This document shows, one piece after another, positions 1 to 12,919 of a DNA stretch of 64,000 nt; position 1 is the stretch's first letter, and the number at the start of each line of letters is the position of its first letter. The DNA comes from Sphaerosporella brunnea (Eukaryota > Ascomycota > Pezizomycetes > Pezizales > Pyronemataceae): positions 26,043 to 90,042 of the forward strand of contig VXIS01000196.1 of NCBI GenBank assembly GCA_008704415.1, given 5' to 3'. The notes beneath the pieces were generated by a model. The model had not been told where the DNA came from. It searched no databases and saw only the letters and a list, made by a program, of their open reading frames with translations. A program made the translations under genes and the position numbers.

Positions 1-1651
1 GTCCATTGAAGAGGTGTCGGTACTCAGATTGCTTACTGTTCATTGCCGGAGTGGTTACGTTATGGCGGCACGGTGTTTTGGGATCATTTAAATACGGGAT
101 TCCACAACCAGGCGCTTTCAAATGCTTGCTGTATGATAGGTTTCTTTTTTCTCTGTGGATTCGTTTGAGGAGTGCGTACCTCCGTTGCGTTTTTTTTTTT
201 TTTTTTTTTCAAATGTTACGGGTCTTCTTTCTGGATATTTGCGGCTCTAGTTACTAACCTTTTCTTCCGTTTGCTTTTACTGGCTCCGTGTGTTTTATTT
301 TACTTCCGTCTGTATGGTGTTCGTGCTTTTACTGAATGAGGGAGACATTTTCATTTGATGCGATTATGGCGGGCGGGTTGGGTTGGTCGGCGGGTAGGTT
401 TGTTTAAATTATGGTTTCTTTTGTATCTTGATATGCATGTTTTTTTTTGTTTTTTTTTTCTTTACTTTTTTTTGTCGTAACCCTGCTCGCTTTTGAACAA
501 TTTTTATACATCTTCCTTTATTGGGGCACTATTTTCAAAGACTATTCTCTGGCTGTGGATGTGTGATGGTTTAGAAGACGCGATGAAATGGGGAGTTATT
601 GTACTCTAGTTTGTGCCTAGAATATTTCCGCTGTTTTTCAATAATGATCACATGCCTAATTATTACCGGCCACCGCGGAGTATTTGAGTGCATTGGTCGA
701 GTTGTGAGTTGTGATGGACGCCAGCCGACGAGAGCTGGTTTTTGGCCATTCATACAGATCCATCGTCCAGGAATGAGAAAACACAGCCCGAGTGCTTCGA
801 AGAATTCAGATACAGGCTTTGAAATGGTCCTGATCGATCATGATCAGCAGATATCTTTCGGCATGAAAAATAGTAGAATACAGCGCTCCATGGGATATAA
901 TACTCCACACAGCTTACTCTTGACGGTCATTCGGTAATTTTGATGGAGTATAGAGGTTTCCCACCGGTTCGATAATAGACCCCTGTTCGTGCCTGAGTGA
1001 TATCGTGTGATTTTCGTGTGTATGTGGCATCGCCGCGGGTAGTTTCGGTTTCCTGTTTTGAGACAAACGTTTGGCTTCGTTTTGGGAAGGTACAGTCGGG
1101 TGCTGGTGATGCTCATGCTCATTGGCTATCCCTTCACCCACGGGGCTTGCTATCGTCGCAGTTGGTTAGCGGGCTTGCATGGAGTGCCCCGGTTGATTAT
1201 GTGCTACATCACGATGCAGGGTGGAGGGTGGATGGGATGATCCAGAGTGACTGCTGGTGCGGGCGCAGGCTTTGACAGTGGTGGTGGACATCGTTGTAGA
1301 CTGCTGCGTTCTGAGAGGTTGCGTTGCGATCCTGGTTGGGTTCAGGGTTTTTCGACTGTTCGCGAGTTAGCGTCTGCCCCACCATCCACAGCGAGCGGCG
1401 CGACTTAAAGCCAAATTTTTTCTTCCCCCCCCCCCCCTTCGCCTTGTACATACTCCTCCTCCACCACAACCCCCTCACCGACCCCTTCTCCGCTATCGCA
1501 TCCTTTCACGACCTGCCGCGCTGTTTTTGTGCTCTGTTTTCCGGCGTTAAAAGGAGATCGTTATATACCCCTCCATCAATCAACGTGGGGCTGAGATACC
1601 CCTCCATACTACCACTATTTGTTTGAATATATCAGCTGTACATATAATACG
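1..1651. other. Intergenic region upstream of KAP123
   Basis: No convincing gene is visible. Open frames are short and overlap on both strands without a family signature. The stretch has long T runs (near 190-210 and 440-475) and a C run near 1427-1437, and it becomes pyrimidine-rich towards the KAP123 start. It probably holds an upstream gene's 3' end plus the KAP123 promoter and 5' leader; this is inference. Confidence 0.5.
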
Positions 1652-4600
1652 ATGGATGAGCAAAGTTTCCTCCACGTTTTGGAGTCTGTCCTTGCCCGTG
1701 AGTTTTGTCTTACACTGGGATTGGGTGTCCCTCTGTTGTCTCTGATCGATGGGAATTGCGGTTTGGCTGATTGAGTGCGTGCGAATATCACAGCGGACAA
1801 CAACACCCTCCAGCAGGCCACCCAGAAGCTTCAGACCGAGTACTACAAGAACCCGGCGTCGCTACCGACTCTGGTGAAGGTTGTGCGAGAACATCCTAAT
1901 CAGAACCTGCGACAGCTTGCCGCCGTCGAGGCGCGAACACTGGTCCCCAAGTTTTGGGGCCTGAATAACAACGCTGCCGCCAAGCTGGGAGACGATGTGA
2001 AGCAGCAGATCAAGGAGTCGCTTATGCTCTCTGCTTCTCAGGATACCGTCGCCATCGTTCGGCATTCGGCTGCGCGCGTTATATCTGCAATCGCCAGAAT
2101 TGAGCTCCCGGACGGCCTCTGGCAAGACCTGCCCGGCATCCTGCTCCAGGCTGCGGGCTCGCCCAAATCCGATGACCGCGAGGTTGCTACATATGTTCTG
2201 TACACGCTGTTGGACACGCTGGAGGAGGACATGGCGAGTCGTTGGAAGGACTTCTTGGTCGTTTTCAGCCGGACGATCAACGACCCCGAAAGCATGTCCG
2301 TCCGCCTCAACACCTTGCTGGCACTCGGGAAGATGTCGGAGATCCTGAACTCTGAGGAGCACCCTCAGTCGATCCCTGTGCTTAGAGAGCTCATCCCGCC
2401 TATGGTCGCTGTTCTGAAGCAGGTTGCGGAGGACGGTGACGAGGAGAAGTCGGACTCTGCGTTCGATGTTTTCCAGACACTCTTGCTTGCCGACCCTGCG
2501 ATTACTTCTAACCACTTCCGTGATTTGGTCGAGTTCTTTTCCGACCTCTCCATCAACAAGGGCCTCGATGACGATACCCGCACCAAGGCTCTCTGCTTCC
2601 TGCTCTCGTGCTTACGGTACAAGAAACTAAAGATTCAATCCTTCAACGTCGGCCCGATTCTCACTCAGAGGGCTATAGATATCGTCGCGGAGTTCAAGGA
2701 AATTCAGGACGACGATGAGACGACTCCTCCGCGCACAGCTCTTCAGCTTCTGGACTTCATGGCCTCGGCGCTTCCCCCTAGCATGGTTGTCGTGCCCCTG
2801 CTTAAGGTTCTGCGAGACTACACCAACAGTCAGGACCCCGAGTTCCGGAAAGCGGGTATCTTGGCGCTGGGACACTGTGTTGAGGGTGCGCCTGACTTCA
2901 TCGTCACGCAGCTGGACACAGTTTTCCCCGTCGTTCTTCAACTCCTCGGCGATCCTGAGGCCCGTGTCCGTCAGGCAGCTCTTGAGGCTCTCATGCAGCT
3001 GGCCGATGACTTGCACGATGAGCTCGGAAAAGATCACGCCCGTCTGATTCCTCTCCTGATCAACATGATGGACTCTGCCGACGGACCTGAGATTTGGCGT
3101 CGTGCTTGCAACGCCATTGACGCCGTGTTGGTCGGAGTTGAGCAGGAGGATGTGGAGACCTACCTTCCGGTTCTGATCCCCAAGCTCACTCTGATGTTCC
3201 AGATGGATGACTTCAAGCTTAAGGCAGCTTCCGTTGGTGCCATTGGATCCACTGCGATGGCTGCCAAGAAGAGCTTCACTCCTTTCTTCGCTGAGATGAT
3301 GCATGGCTTGTCGCCATACGTCCAGCTCAAGCAGTCTGAGGAGGAGCTCGACCTTCGCGGAATCGTCATTGACTGTATGGGTTCGATCGCTGAGGCCGTC
3401 GGTATGCAGCCATTCACTCCCTACGTGCAGCCCCTCATGCAGGCTGCCGAAGAGTCCATCCAACTTGGCCACCCCAGAATGAAGGAGAACGCTTTCATGT
3501 TCTTTGGTACCATTGCCAAGATTTACGGCGAGGAGTTCAAGCCCTTCCTGGAGGGAACCACCCGTGCTCTTTTCGAGTCTCTTTCCCAGCCTGAAACTGA
3601 TGACTTTGACGAGGGCGAAATCGCCAAGATCATCAGCGTTGGAAACACGGAAGTGTCCGGCGACGTCGTTGCCATGGACGGTGACGACGACGACGACGAC
3701 GATGATGATGAGGAGGCGAACTGGGAGGAGTTCTCCACTGTCAGCGCTGTGGCCTTCGAGAAGGAGGTTGCCACTGAGACTCTTGCTGAGATCCTGAGCC
3801 ACTGCAAGCAAGGATTCCTTCCTTACCTCGAAAAGACGGTTGAGATTCTCAAGGAGCAGGCCAACCACCACTACGAGGGTGTCCGCAAGGCTGCCGTCTC
3901 GACTCTGTGGCGTGCGTACGCTACCCTGTGGCAGGTGTGTGAGGAGAAGGGCATGGCCAAGTGGCAGCCGGGTCTTCCTTTGGCTGTTCAGCCTACCAAG
4001 GAACTTGTGACTCTCGGCAATGTCCTTATGGAGGTTACTTTCGAGAACCTCAAGACTGAGACTGATAGGCAAGTTTACCTCGACGCCCTCCTCCTCCGTT
4101 TGAATGATGAACACACTTCGTTACCCAGCTCACTTTGACGCCAAATGGCGAATGCTGCGAACGCGAATCTACTTCTGAAAACACATCTTCTGAATTGTTG
4201 CCGCTTGAACTGGGTTCAAAGCATAATGCTGACTCGTTCTCAGGTCTACCGTCACCACCGTCTTCCAGAACATAGCCGAGTCGCTCAAGTTATGCGGTCC
4301 TGCCGTACTTGCTGACAATGACGGCACTGTCGTTCTTGAGCTTGCCACTCAGATTGTCTTGGTCCTCACCAAGCAGCACCCGGCTCAGATCGATGACTTT
4401 GAAGAAGAGGACATTCCCGAGCTCCTAGAGTCTTCTGAGTACGACTGGATGCTGGTTGACTCTTCCATGGACGTTCTCCTAGGACTGGCTGTCGCCCTTG
4501 GTCCTCAGTTCTCGCAAATCTGGAAGATCACTGACAAGCACCTCCTCAGGTTTGCTAGCTCCTCCGAGCCTCGCGAGCGCAGCACCAGTGTCGGGGTCAT

Positions 4601-5249
4601 TGCGGACAGCATCAAGTTCATGCAGAGCGGTGTTACTCCCTACACCGAGCAGTTGATGAACGTTCTGCTTCATCGCATCGCTGATGAGGACCAGGAGACC
4701 AAGGCTAACGCTGCCTATGCCATGGGTCTGCTCTGCCTCTTCTCTGAGGACAAGCAGCGTGTGCTGCCGCAGTACAACACCATCCTTCAGAAGCTTGAGC
4801 GGTTCCTTACCCGCACTCGGGACGACAACCCCCGTCTGCTCGACAACGCCGCCGGATGCATTGCCCGTATGATCGCTGCTGCTCCGGACAACGTCCCTCT
4901 TGGCGAGGTCCTGCCCGCGCTTGCCACCGTTCTCCCTCTCACCGTGGATTTTGAGGAGAACGAGCCGGTGTACAAGATGCTGGTCAAGCTTTGTGAGTTC
5001 TCTCATCGCAAATTGATGTAATGTTACGATATACTGACAGATTGTGAAAAAATAAATACAGACCAGGCATCTAACCCGACGGTGTTTGGAATGACGCAAC
5101 AGTTCGTGCCCATCTTTGCGCAGGTCCTTGATGCTGAGGACCAGCTGAACGATGAGACTCGCGCTGAGCTGGTAGAGCTGATCAAGTTCCTTCATAGCAA
5201 GGAGCCGGGCTTGATTCAGAACTACCCGGTCTTGTTTCAGTTTGTCTAA
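1652..5249 (+). CDS. KAP123: Importin beta-4 / Kap123-type karyopherin
   Basis: Nuclear import receptor of the importin-beta superfamily. Family members carry ribosomal proteins and histones H3/H4 through the nuclear pore and release cargo on Ran-GTP. I read four exons: 1652-1697, 1794-4068, 4244-4992 and 5062-5249, giving 1085 residues, the usual length for this family (about 1,100). The start MDEQSFLHVLESVLAPD joins in frame to NNTLQQATQKLQ, matching the family N-terminus, so the ATG at 1652 is preferred over later in-frame starts. HEAT-type helical repeats fill the protein (for example PEFRKAGILALGHCVEGAP and EARVRQAALEALMQLADD). An acidic loop with nine consecutive Asp lies near residues 643-653, where importin-beta proteins have an acidic loop. 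Intron 2 (4069-4243) begins GCAAGT, a GC-AG intron. The coding length is a multiple of three across all junctions. Identity is near certain; the exact acceptor of intron 1 (1793 versus 1775) is the least sure point. Confidence 0.95.
4069..4243 (+). other. GC-AG intron in KAP123
   Basis: The exon ends in ...ACTGATAG and the intron starts GCAAGT, with acceptor TTCTCAG. Joining 4068 to 4244 gives the uninterrupted reading TETDRSTVTTVFQNIAESL. No GT donor nearby keeps the frame and the conserved helices. Confidence 0.8.
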
Positions 5250-6294
5250 ACGAAGGAAAAAGTGCGGATTTCGGAGTAGGGTGTTTATGTTTAATTCTTT
5301 CTCGTTATTAGATGGGATGAGATGGGATATCTCAAATTCTGGATTTTTTTTTTTTTCTTTGGTTTTGTGGGTTGTTGGGTTACGGCACAAAAAGCGTGTT
5401 TTCTTTTCTTATTTGGGGACGGATACTTATGTCTGGTGATCAAATGAAAGCGTGAATGAGATACCAAAATATCAGTGGTGCAGGGTAGTTGTGGGAATGC
5501 CTTCTCGTGCGAGTGAGTGTACAGATCACATGCCACAAAAAATATGCCTGGGAGCCTTGGACCCGGGCTCAACTTAACCTAAAAATACTAGGTACCTTGC
5601 AGAAAGAACATGGTGGGCAATCAATCAAGGTGGGTTGAAAAAACCTCGGAGTTTGTTGCAGAAAAAATAGTGCGAGTGTAAGCAGCCAATGCTGCTGCTG
5701 CGTTGCCGGTCGAAAGCTCGAGGAACCTTCTTCTCAAACGTTGAGGTTCTGCTGGGTGGAGTGGGGTGGGGTCTTTCCAGTCAGTCAGGTACGGTGTGGT
5801 TCGGACCCAGACTTTTTTCAACCCCCCAAAAAAAAAAAAAAAAAAACGTTCAAAACCGAGTTGAAGACTAAAACTAAAAAAAATATTCTTCACATGTTGA
5901 TTACGCCTAATACATGTAGCTTGTGTTAAACAAAAAAAAAAAAAAAAAAAGCCAGCACGATGGCCTTGCTGAGTCGAGCCAGCAGCCATCATGACATTCC
6001 CTATCACTGAACAAGTGCGAAAAACGCCACGCAGCCCATATAGAAACAAAAACCAAACCAAACCAAACCAAACCAAACCAAACCAAAAAAAAAAAAAGAA
6101 TGGTAAAATCATATGATATCATCATTCATTTGCGCTGTGTGATAGTGGGGCGGCGCTAACCGCGAAAAAAAGCGCGCATCTAATAGTAGCAGCAGCATGG
6201 TCGAATCAAACTCCGCCCATGCCATGACGCCATCAAAACCGCCACATGAATCCCCCCCATTTAAGAAGGGGAAGGCAAGAGAAGACGGAATAAC
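5250..6294. other. Convergent 3' intergenic region (KAP123/NOT4)
   Basis: Both flanking genes end here. It contains several A runs (5828-5846, 5933-5950) and a short AAACC-type pentanucleotide microsatellite at about 6051-6088. No gene is supported. Open frames here are driven by the homopolymers. Confidence 0.6.
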
Positions 6295-9200
6295 TTAAGC
6301 CAAGCCCAGAATCTTCCGGTTCCTCCTCACCAACTTCTCCACCCTTTTCTCGAAGGCCTCACTCTCCTTCCTGTTTGCCAGGAGCATCCGTTCCAGTTCC
6401 TTAACGTCTGCGGACTCAAGGTCGACGGTCTCAGCTTCCTCAGGGAACACAGGGACAACAAAGCGGTTTCTCTTCTCTAGCTCGACATAGCGCTGTTCCT
6501 GCGCGGGGGTAAGGCCCCTGAGCACCGCGCCACCTGGGGACACAAACGTGTTGATCTCGACCTTCTCCGGGATGGAGGAGCGAATCCTAGAAACCTCATC
6601 GGCGGTCAGGTACGACTCCCACTTGAGGCTCGTGAGCGGGGACTTGAACATCTCGTAGAAGGAGAAATCCATGTCCAATGTGGAAAGGAGCTGTGCCGGG
6701 GTTTTGAATTCCTGCTGGGAGGCGGTGGTGGGCTGCAGAGGAGGAAGCTCCTGAGTGCTGGGGAGCGGGGAGGTGACAGGCGTGGACTTGTCTTTATCCT
6801 CTACCACTTGCTCCTGGTATTCAGCAATGGGGGTGGCAGCACTCGCAGGAGGTTCGGTGTTAGTGACTGCAGTGCTGATAGAAGGTTCCGGCGTGGAAGC
6901 AGTGGTGGGGGTGGAAGAAGCAGTAGCTTTCTTTCCCGCCTTCTTGGTCTTCTTAGCTCTGCCTATGATCGGGGCCACCATCGGCTCTTGCTGGGAAGTC
7001 CTCAAAAGCTCCGCAGCTTCAATTTCGCGCTTTCTCACCTCGGCTTTCTCCTTTTTGATCGCAGACTTGGTCTTAGTGACGACGAGGGGGACATCCGCGA
7101 GAGCAGGACCCATAGACAAGGGGGGCTTCTTTCCAGCGCAACTACCGAGGCCAGGGGGTGGAGAAACAGAGCGGCTCTCGCTGCTTCCCGCAGACGCTGT
7201 ATCAGAGAAGTGCACGACGCTGTCAGCCTTGGGAGTTGGCAACGCAGACGAGGAGCCCGAAGCGGAGGAATCTTTGGACAGAATCCGCATCATGAGTGGG
7301 CCTTGCCGTCTGCTTGCAGCCTCGGGCTCGAGGAAGGATGAGGAAGATGCCTTGACGGGGACATCTTCGGCAGCAGGAGTGGGAACGGCAGCAGGAGCCG
7401 GGGAAACAGCAGCAGCAGCAGCTTTTTTGGCCGCCTTCTTTTGCTGCGCCGGGAAAGGCAGCGGCTTCTCCTTTTCCATTTCCTTTTCCTTGTATGTGTC
7501 CTTCTCCTTCTCTTTTTTGGCCGGGGTTTTGTGAGGTGTAGCCGGAGTTGCGGAAGCCAGAACTGGGGCAGGCGCGGGGGCTAGCGCGGGGAAATCCTCA
7601 TCAGAGACAGGCACAGGCGGAGCAGGTGGCGGCGGAGATGCGGCCCGAGTTTTAGCTGCCCGGGAGGCTGCAGGTCCAGTAGGCGGGATCAGCGGTCCAA
7701 ATCCAGTGTCGGAGATACCTAAGAAAAACTATGTCAGCGCCATGTTTCATAAATGAATGCGGATAGGCAGGTGGTAGGCAGGCAAGTTCTTGATGTCGGT
7801 CCAGACCGGTGGGAGGCAGGCAGACAGCTATCGTTAGTATACATAACCCAAATACCAACTCGCAAAGGGGATACATAATATGCCTACAAGTCACACAAGA
7901 ACCAAAGTCATTATCGCTAATCAATGAAGTTTTGCAGTGGAAAAATCCCGTTATGTGTTGATTCCTCTTCTCTCCTGACTTCAAAATCAAGGAAAAAATA
8001 ACCCAACAGGCTGGAACCAACATAACTGCAAAAAATAAGAAACAAAAAACAGGAAAGCAAACAAGGAGAAGAGGTATAGACAACGTACATGAAGGTTAGC
8101 CACCGACCGCTCAGTAAACGCCATACGGACCCCAAGTGTCGTACTCCTCTCATATACATCCATCCGCCATGTACAGAAGAGCCAAAAAGGACACCCGTGA
8201 CGAAAAGGAAAACTAAAACATCCCGGAAAAGAGACATCAGACCAAAATGAAAGACAAGCGTCGGCCTCCCGATAATGTATGGCAGGCGCTTCCCAAAACA
8301 GTTGTACAGGATAAGGAGAAAAGTAGCAGAAACGAAAACCAGACCCGAAGAGCAATCAAAGTTCCTAGGTAAAGACGCCGAGCAAGGAAACAATTAGATT
8401 CCGCATAAAAGGAAATTGCCGTGCCGCCGTTATTTGTCGCATCATCTGTATCTTTGCCTGCCTGCCGTGTCGTGTGCCTGCCTGGCCTGCAAAGAACTTG
8501 CCAAAACCTACCACCTACCCGCAGCCTGAGGGCTGGCGTAGTAACTCATAGGATTGTACCCACCTTGTTGACCATGTCCTCCCGCTTGGATACCTTGTTG
8601 GTGCTGCATCTGGTGTTGGGGCTGGGCAACGCGAGCCTGGAGGATGCTGGGGTCTCCAAGTTCAACTACAACTCTCCGGTCAGTATGGCCAAATCTTCCT
8701 CCGGCAGATAACGGGGCATTACGCTTCCCGTCGCCGCCTCGCATCAAAGACGCATTTGTCGCACCACCCATCCGCGAAGGACTATCGCCGAAGAGCCGCA
8801 ACAGCTCACTGCTGTCGGTTTTGTTGTGGTGACCACCCAACATTCCGGAAAACTGACTCATACCCATGTTGCCCGTTGGGATGCCGCCGAGACCAGGTGC
8901 CGGCGGGGTAGGGGCGTTCTTAAGACCCGGGGGAGGCTGTTGCACGTTTCCAAGAAGCGACCCGCCAAGTGCAGGGGCGCCACCGTACATCTGCGCAAGC
9001 TGCTGATGGGGCATCTGTTGCTGCTGAGGCGGCATCATTCGAAGCTGCTCAGCCATGTGCGCGGCATTACTGCGGGCATTAACCGCCGTAGTCGCGTTCA
9101 ATGGGTTCTCGTTGGCAAAGGTGTAACGAGATGACTGGCGTACGTGACCTTGGTGTCCGCCAGCTGGAGCCATGGGGGCTTGCGCATTAGAGAATGCACC

Positions 9201-9357
9201 GAATCCTGGCTGACCACCAGCTTGCTGGTGGAGACCCTGAGGCGTCTGGGCTTGAAGTGCTGATTGCTGCTGCGCAAGGAGGGACTCCTGCTGGAGAGCG
9301 GCAGCCACTCCTTGGATGCTCTGCTGTTGCTGCGCCGGAGCATCCTTGAGCACATCA

Positions 9358-9396
<39 letters not shown>

Positions 9397-11259
9397 AATG
9401 GCGTGAGGTCCCGCAGTGGAACACCGCTCATCGGAGGACCGCCGACGGTTCCGATCGGAGCTTGCTGGCTAGATTCGCTAGCCTCTTCGTTTCCGGACTC
9501 GCCCACGGGTTGTTGCTTCTTAGACCGTTCCTGCAGTTCGCGCCTCCTCCTGCCGCCATGTTTATCAAACATTGGCGGTACGTTGCAGAGGTTCTCATAT
9601 TCTCCGCCAAAAGCTTCCTTGTCGAGCACAAAGCAGTATCTCGGATCGGTGAATGCTTTGAGCATACGCTGCATCCGCTCGTGCTGCTCTGCTAAGTTGC
9701 TGGGCATTTCAGGTTTCGGTTGAGGCGCAGGTGCAGGTGACGGCTGTGGTTGGGTGACAGGTTCCAGTTTCGATTCATGTTTCACAGCAGTCAGTACAGG
9801 TTGTCCAATTACGCCAATGTTCTTAGTGTTGGTGTCGGGAGCGGTGGATGTGGTAGGGGAAGGTACTGATGGCTTCGATCGATCTGGCGCCTTCTTTGCG
9901 TTTTCTTGACTTCGGACGGTTTGCACTTTCTGCGCCAATGGTGATGCCGGTGACTCTTTGGGACTTGGTGAGGACGAAGGTTGGTTCTTAGCCAGAGAAT
10001 GAACAAGGGAAGCTGGTCGTGAAGCAGGTGTCGGTGGGTTCTTGGCCCAATTAGCTGTCAACGGCAATGCAGATGGGCCTTCGTTCGTGTCGCCCGACGT
10101 TGATCCCGCCACCGAAGACGTCCGTGCCATCTGATTAACGCCATCAAGGTGAGCATTAGGTGGTGGATGGTGTTCCCTGGGCGGCGGGCGGGACGGCTGT
10201 GGCTGGTGACCATAAGAGTATTCGGATTTATGGTTGTTCTGGCGTGAGTTTGCCGTCGAAAGCTCCATCCTGCTAAACGATTCTGCCTCTTCACCAGGTT
10301 CATGAAGAAACATACAATTTTTGTTCGGACAAGTCTCGTTCCGCAAATACGCCGAGCAGTACTTCGTCGTCCCATATGTGGCCCTGCCATCAACTGGTCA
10401 GCACAATCTCACCGTTCTTCTTTCCACTACCACCACCACCAAACCAAATCTTCAACACACCTTAGGGTCCTATCGCCGTTCTGACTTCCATCCACCGCAG
10501 CAATACACTTTTCCGCCTCGCTCTTATTCGAGAAAGTCACATAGACGCCTAAGCCCTGAGAGTCGTGCTGGTTGCTATGCAGCACGCCGCCTTGAGAAGT
10601 ACGTTTATTGACGACGATCTTCAATATCTTCCCGTACTGACCGAAATACTGATCGCCTCGCAGTGTCGCCAGCAGCTCTTCCTCGCGGATGCGGGGGTTT
10701 AAACCGGTGACGTAAACCAGGTTCCGCTGTATGACTCTGAGGCCGGAGAGATGTTTACGGTTGAGGGCTTCGATTTCACGTTTCTGCGCTTCATGCTTCC
10801 GCTTTTCGTTCGCGAGCCGCTTCTTTTTGTTGTCTTCAGCTTTCAGCCTACCACCACCAACACTCCCAGTCAGCGAATTGTCTACCGGCGGAACAAGGCG
10901 GGGGACGTCATTACTCTTCTGCAGTGATGGCTTTATATTCGATTGTCTCCTCGCGATATTCTCGACGACAGGCGGGGCATAGACCGTTCAGGTTATTCCT
11001 GATATTATTGAAGCAAAACTGGCAGATCTGTCGCAAGGGAAGCTGATCAGCATCGCGGACAGCATCATCGGGTGGAGCAGTAGCTGTACCTGATAACCGC
11101 ACGGACACGGCTTGAAGTTCCGATCTTGGACGTCGAATTCCTCCACGCAAAGAGGGCTGCAGCGGTTAGCGGGGCCTGTGGCAGGCGGAAAATGAAGGAG
11201 GGCACAAACCAATATTCCTCGTCCTCGTCGATGAAGGTGTCCTGCTGTAGTCGCGACAT
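6295..11259 (-). CDS. NOT4: CCR4-NOT complex E3 ubiquitin ligase Not4
   Basis: Ubiquitin ligase subunit of the CCR4-NOT deadenylase complex, involved in mRNA decay and co-translational quality control. I read six exons on the minus strand: 11259-11210, 11156-11090, 11027-10915, 10847-10461, 10383-8519 and 7718-6295, giving 1301 residues. The order is diagnostic: a C4C4 RING at residues 17-62 (YCPLCVEEFD...PCPCGYQICQFCFNNIR...CPACR), a basic linker, an RRM at about 120-205 (NLVYVTGLNP...GVYVTFSNKSEAEKCIAAVDG), then a CCCH zinc finger (CSAYLRNETCPNKNCMFLH) at about 210-230. The remainder is low complexity, with a poly-Gln tract near residue 535 (CAG repeat at 9359-9397), and a conserved C-terminal block (TLDMDFSFYEMFKSPLTSLKW) near 1177. 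The last intron (8518-7719) is 800 nt, long for this locus, but joins YYASPQAAG to ISDTGFGPLIPP in frame. If it were retained, the protein would stop soon after residue 828. Confidence 0.93.
7719..8518 (-). other. 800-nt intron in NOT4
   Basis: Donor GTAGGT at 8518 and acceptor TTCTTAG at 7719, with a CTGAC branch-like site just upstream of the acceptor. It is about ten times longer than the other introns in this window. I see no transposon termini or convincing nested gene within it. Confidence 0.7.
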
Positions 11260-11960
11260 AGTTGGTAGCAGTCGAGCAGTTGTGTGTACGGAGATACAGG
11301 AAGGTAGGAAGGAGTGTTATTTGATCCGGAGAGGCGGTGGTGGTGGTCAAGTAGGATGTGAGATTGTTGCTGACGGAAGGAAGGAAGAGATTACTAGGGG
11401 CAGCACACTCTCTGGATCAAATGGCAGCGATGACGGTGGAAGTAACGGTGGAAGGTATTCAGAGGATGGCTCCTTTCGGGGGTGTGTGGTGTAACTGGTG
11501 GTGGCGTTGGAGAGAAGAGAGAGACTCTGAGAGAGAGACGCCGAGAGATGGGTTCGGTAGGGTAGAAGTCTAAATGGTTCTTTCGGGAACCGAACTTTCT
11601 CGCTTCAGGTGGCAGCTCTGCCTTTCTTTTCTTTTACCGTTGCTGAGCAGAGCAGAGAAGAGCGGAGCGGAGCAGAGCAGAGCAGAAACAAATTCCGTGA
11701 GAAAACGCCGCTTTTGTGCGTGCAAAAGCGGTGTTGTTGGCAGAGCCGGTGAAGTTCTCGTTGGGTCCCCGTGCTTACTCATGACGCTCGCAATTTAGGT
11801 ATCTCTTCCCCTTTTCGGAGCATCAATTTCCAACCATCCAATTGGCGGCTGGACATTGCGGGCGAGAAGCAACGTAGAGCGCAGCATCGGCAATTGAAGC
11901 AGCCCCTCCACCACCCCCCCCCCGCTACATCGCCACTCCCTCCACCCCGCAACCCACGCA
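11260..11960. promoter_or_regulatory. Divergent promoter region NOT4 / NUO-30
   Basis: The 700 bp between the two start codons is shared by divergently transcribed genes. It includes a GAGCA/GAGCG-rich purine stretch at 11644-11690 and a C run just before the NUO-30 start. I see no clear TATA box. Promoter role is inferred from gene arrangement only. Confidence 0.5.
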
Positions 11961-12919
11961 ATGCCTCTACGGATCACCGCCAGCACTGCAGCACGAACGC
12001 TCGCGAGGGCGACCGCCACCACCCGCCTGGGAGCCGTAGCGGCGGCACGAACGCACTTCACTGGACACAAGCGCCCGGACGGGGGCGAGCTCCCCAACCC
12101 GCGCACTCTCCCGCGGCCTGGTACGCCCCCTCCCCCAATTCATCCATCCATCGATCGTATCTAGTCACGCCGACCGTGCGGAGCAGCAAGCACTAACCCG
12201 GCCGCTCCGTGTGATCAGAGGTGACGACGTTGACGGCGCCGGTGGTGAACAACGCGGACAAGTATGTCAACGCAACGGAAGCGCTGCACCACTACGGCAA
12301 ATACCTGATCTCGTGTCTGCCGAAGCACATCCAGCAGTTCAGCGTGTGGAAAGACGAGTTGACCATCCACATCGCGCCGTCCTCGGTGATCCCCGTGTTT
12401 ACCTTCCTCAAGAACCACACGGCCGCGCAGTACACGCAGGTCACCGACATCTGCGGCGTCGACTACCCGACCCGCTCCAACCGCTTCGAAGTCGTCTACA
12501 ACCTCCTCTCTGTGCGCCACAACTCTCGCATCCGCGTGAAAACCTACGCTGACGAGGCCTCCCCCGTCCCTTCCATCACCTGCTTGTACGATGGCGCGAA
12601 CTGGTATGAACGTGAGGCTTACGATCTGTTCGGTATCTTCTTCACCGGCCACCCCGATCTTCGCCGTATCATGACCGACTATGGTTTTGATGGACACCCG
12701 CTGAGAAAGGACTTTCCTCTCACCGGTTACACCGAGGTCCGCTACGATGAGGAGAAGAAACGTGTCGTCGTCGAGCCCTTGGAGATGACCCAGGCGTTCA
12801 GGAACTTCTCGGGTGGAAGCTCCGTGTGGGAGCAGGTTGGCGAGGGACGCGATGCCAGGCCTGAGGAGTTCAAGCTGCCGACTCCCGAGCCCGAGGAAAA
12901 GAAGGAGGAGAAGAAGTAA
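11961..12919 (+). CDS. nuo-30: NADH:ubiquinone oxidoreductase 30.4 kDa subunit (NDUFS3 type)
   Basis: Core subunit of the peripheral arm of respiratory complex I, homologous to bacterial NuoC, acting in the mitochondrial matrix. Two exons, 11961-12120 and 12219-12919, give 286 residues. Residues 1-35 ([30 protein letters not shown]) form a basic amphipathic presequence without acidic residues. The mature part carries the family signature [46 protein letters not shown]. The C-terminus ends in a charged EEKKEEKK tail. The intron has a canonical CACTAACCC branch site and joins RPE to VTTLTAP in frame. Length and motifs agree with fungal orthologues. Confidence 0.96.

Noticed and set aside
2627..4114. 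495-codon open frame on the minus strand opposite KAP123
   Set aside because: It is a shadow of the strongly coding plus-strand exon (GC-rich, third-position bias), has no family signature, and would require antisense overlap of the whole importin gene.
5828..5950. Polyadenine tracts as retrotransposon tails
   Set aside because: They occur in a convergent 3' intergenic region with no adjacent LINE or SINE sequence.
6755..7534. Open frame of 259 codons on the plus strand
   Set aside because: Opposite the Ala/Lys/Ser-rich last exon of NOT4; composition (Gly/Ala/Ser with Phe runs) is what antisense of that exon gives.
9264..9723. Leucine- or cysteine-repeat open frames on the plus strand
   Set aside because: They are antisense translations of the CAG tract that encodes poly-Gln in NOT4.
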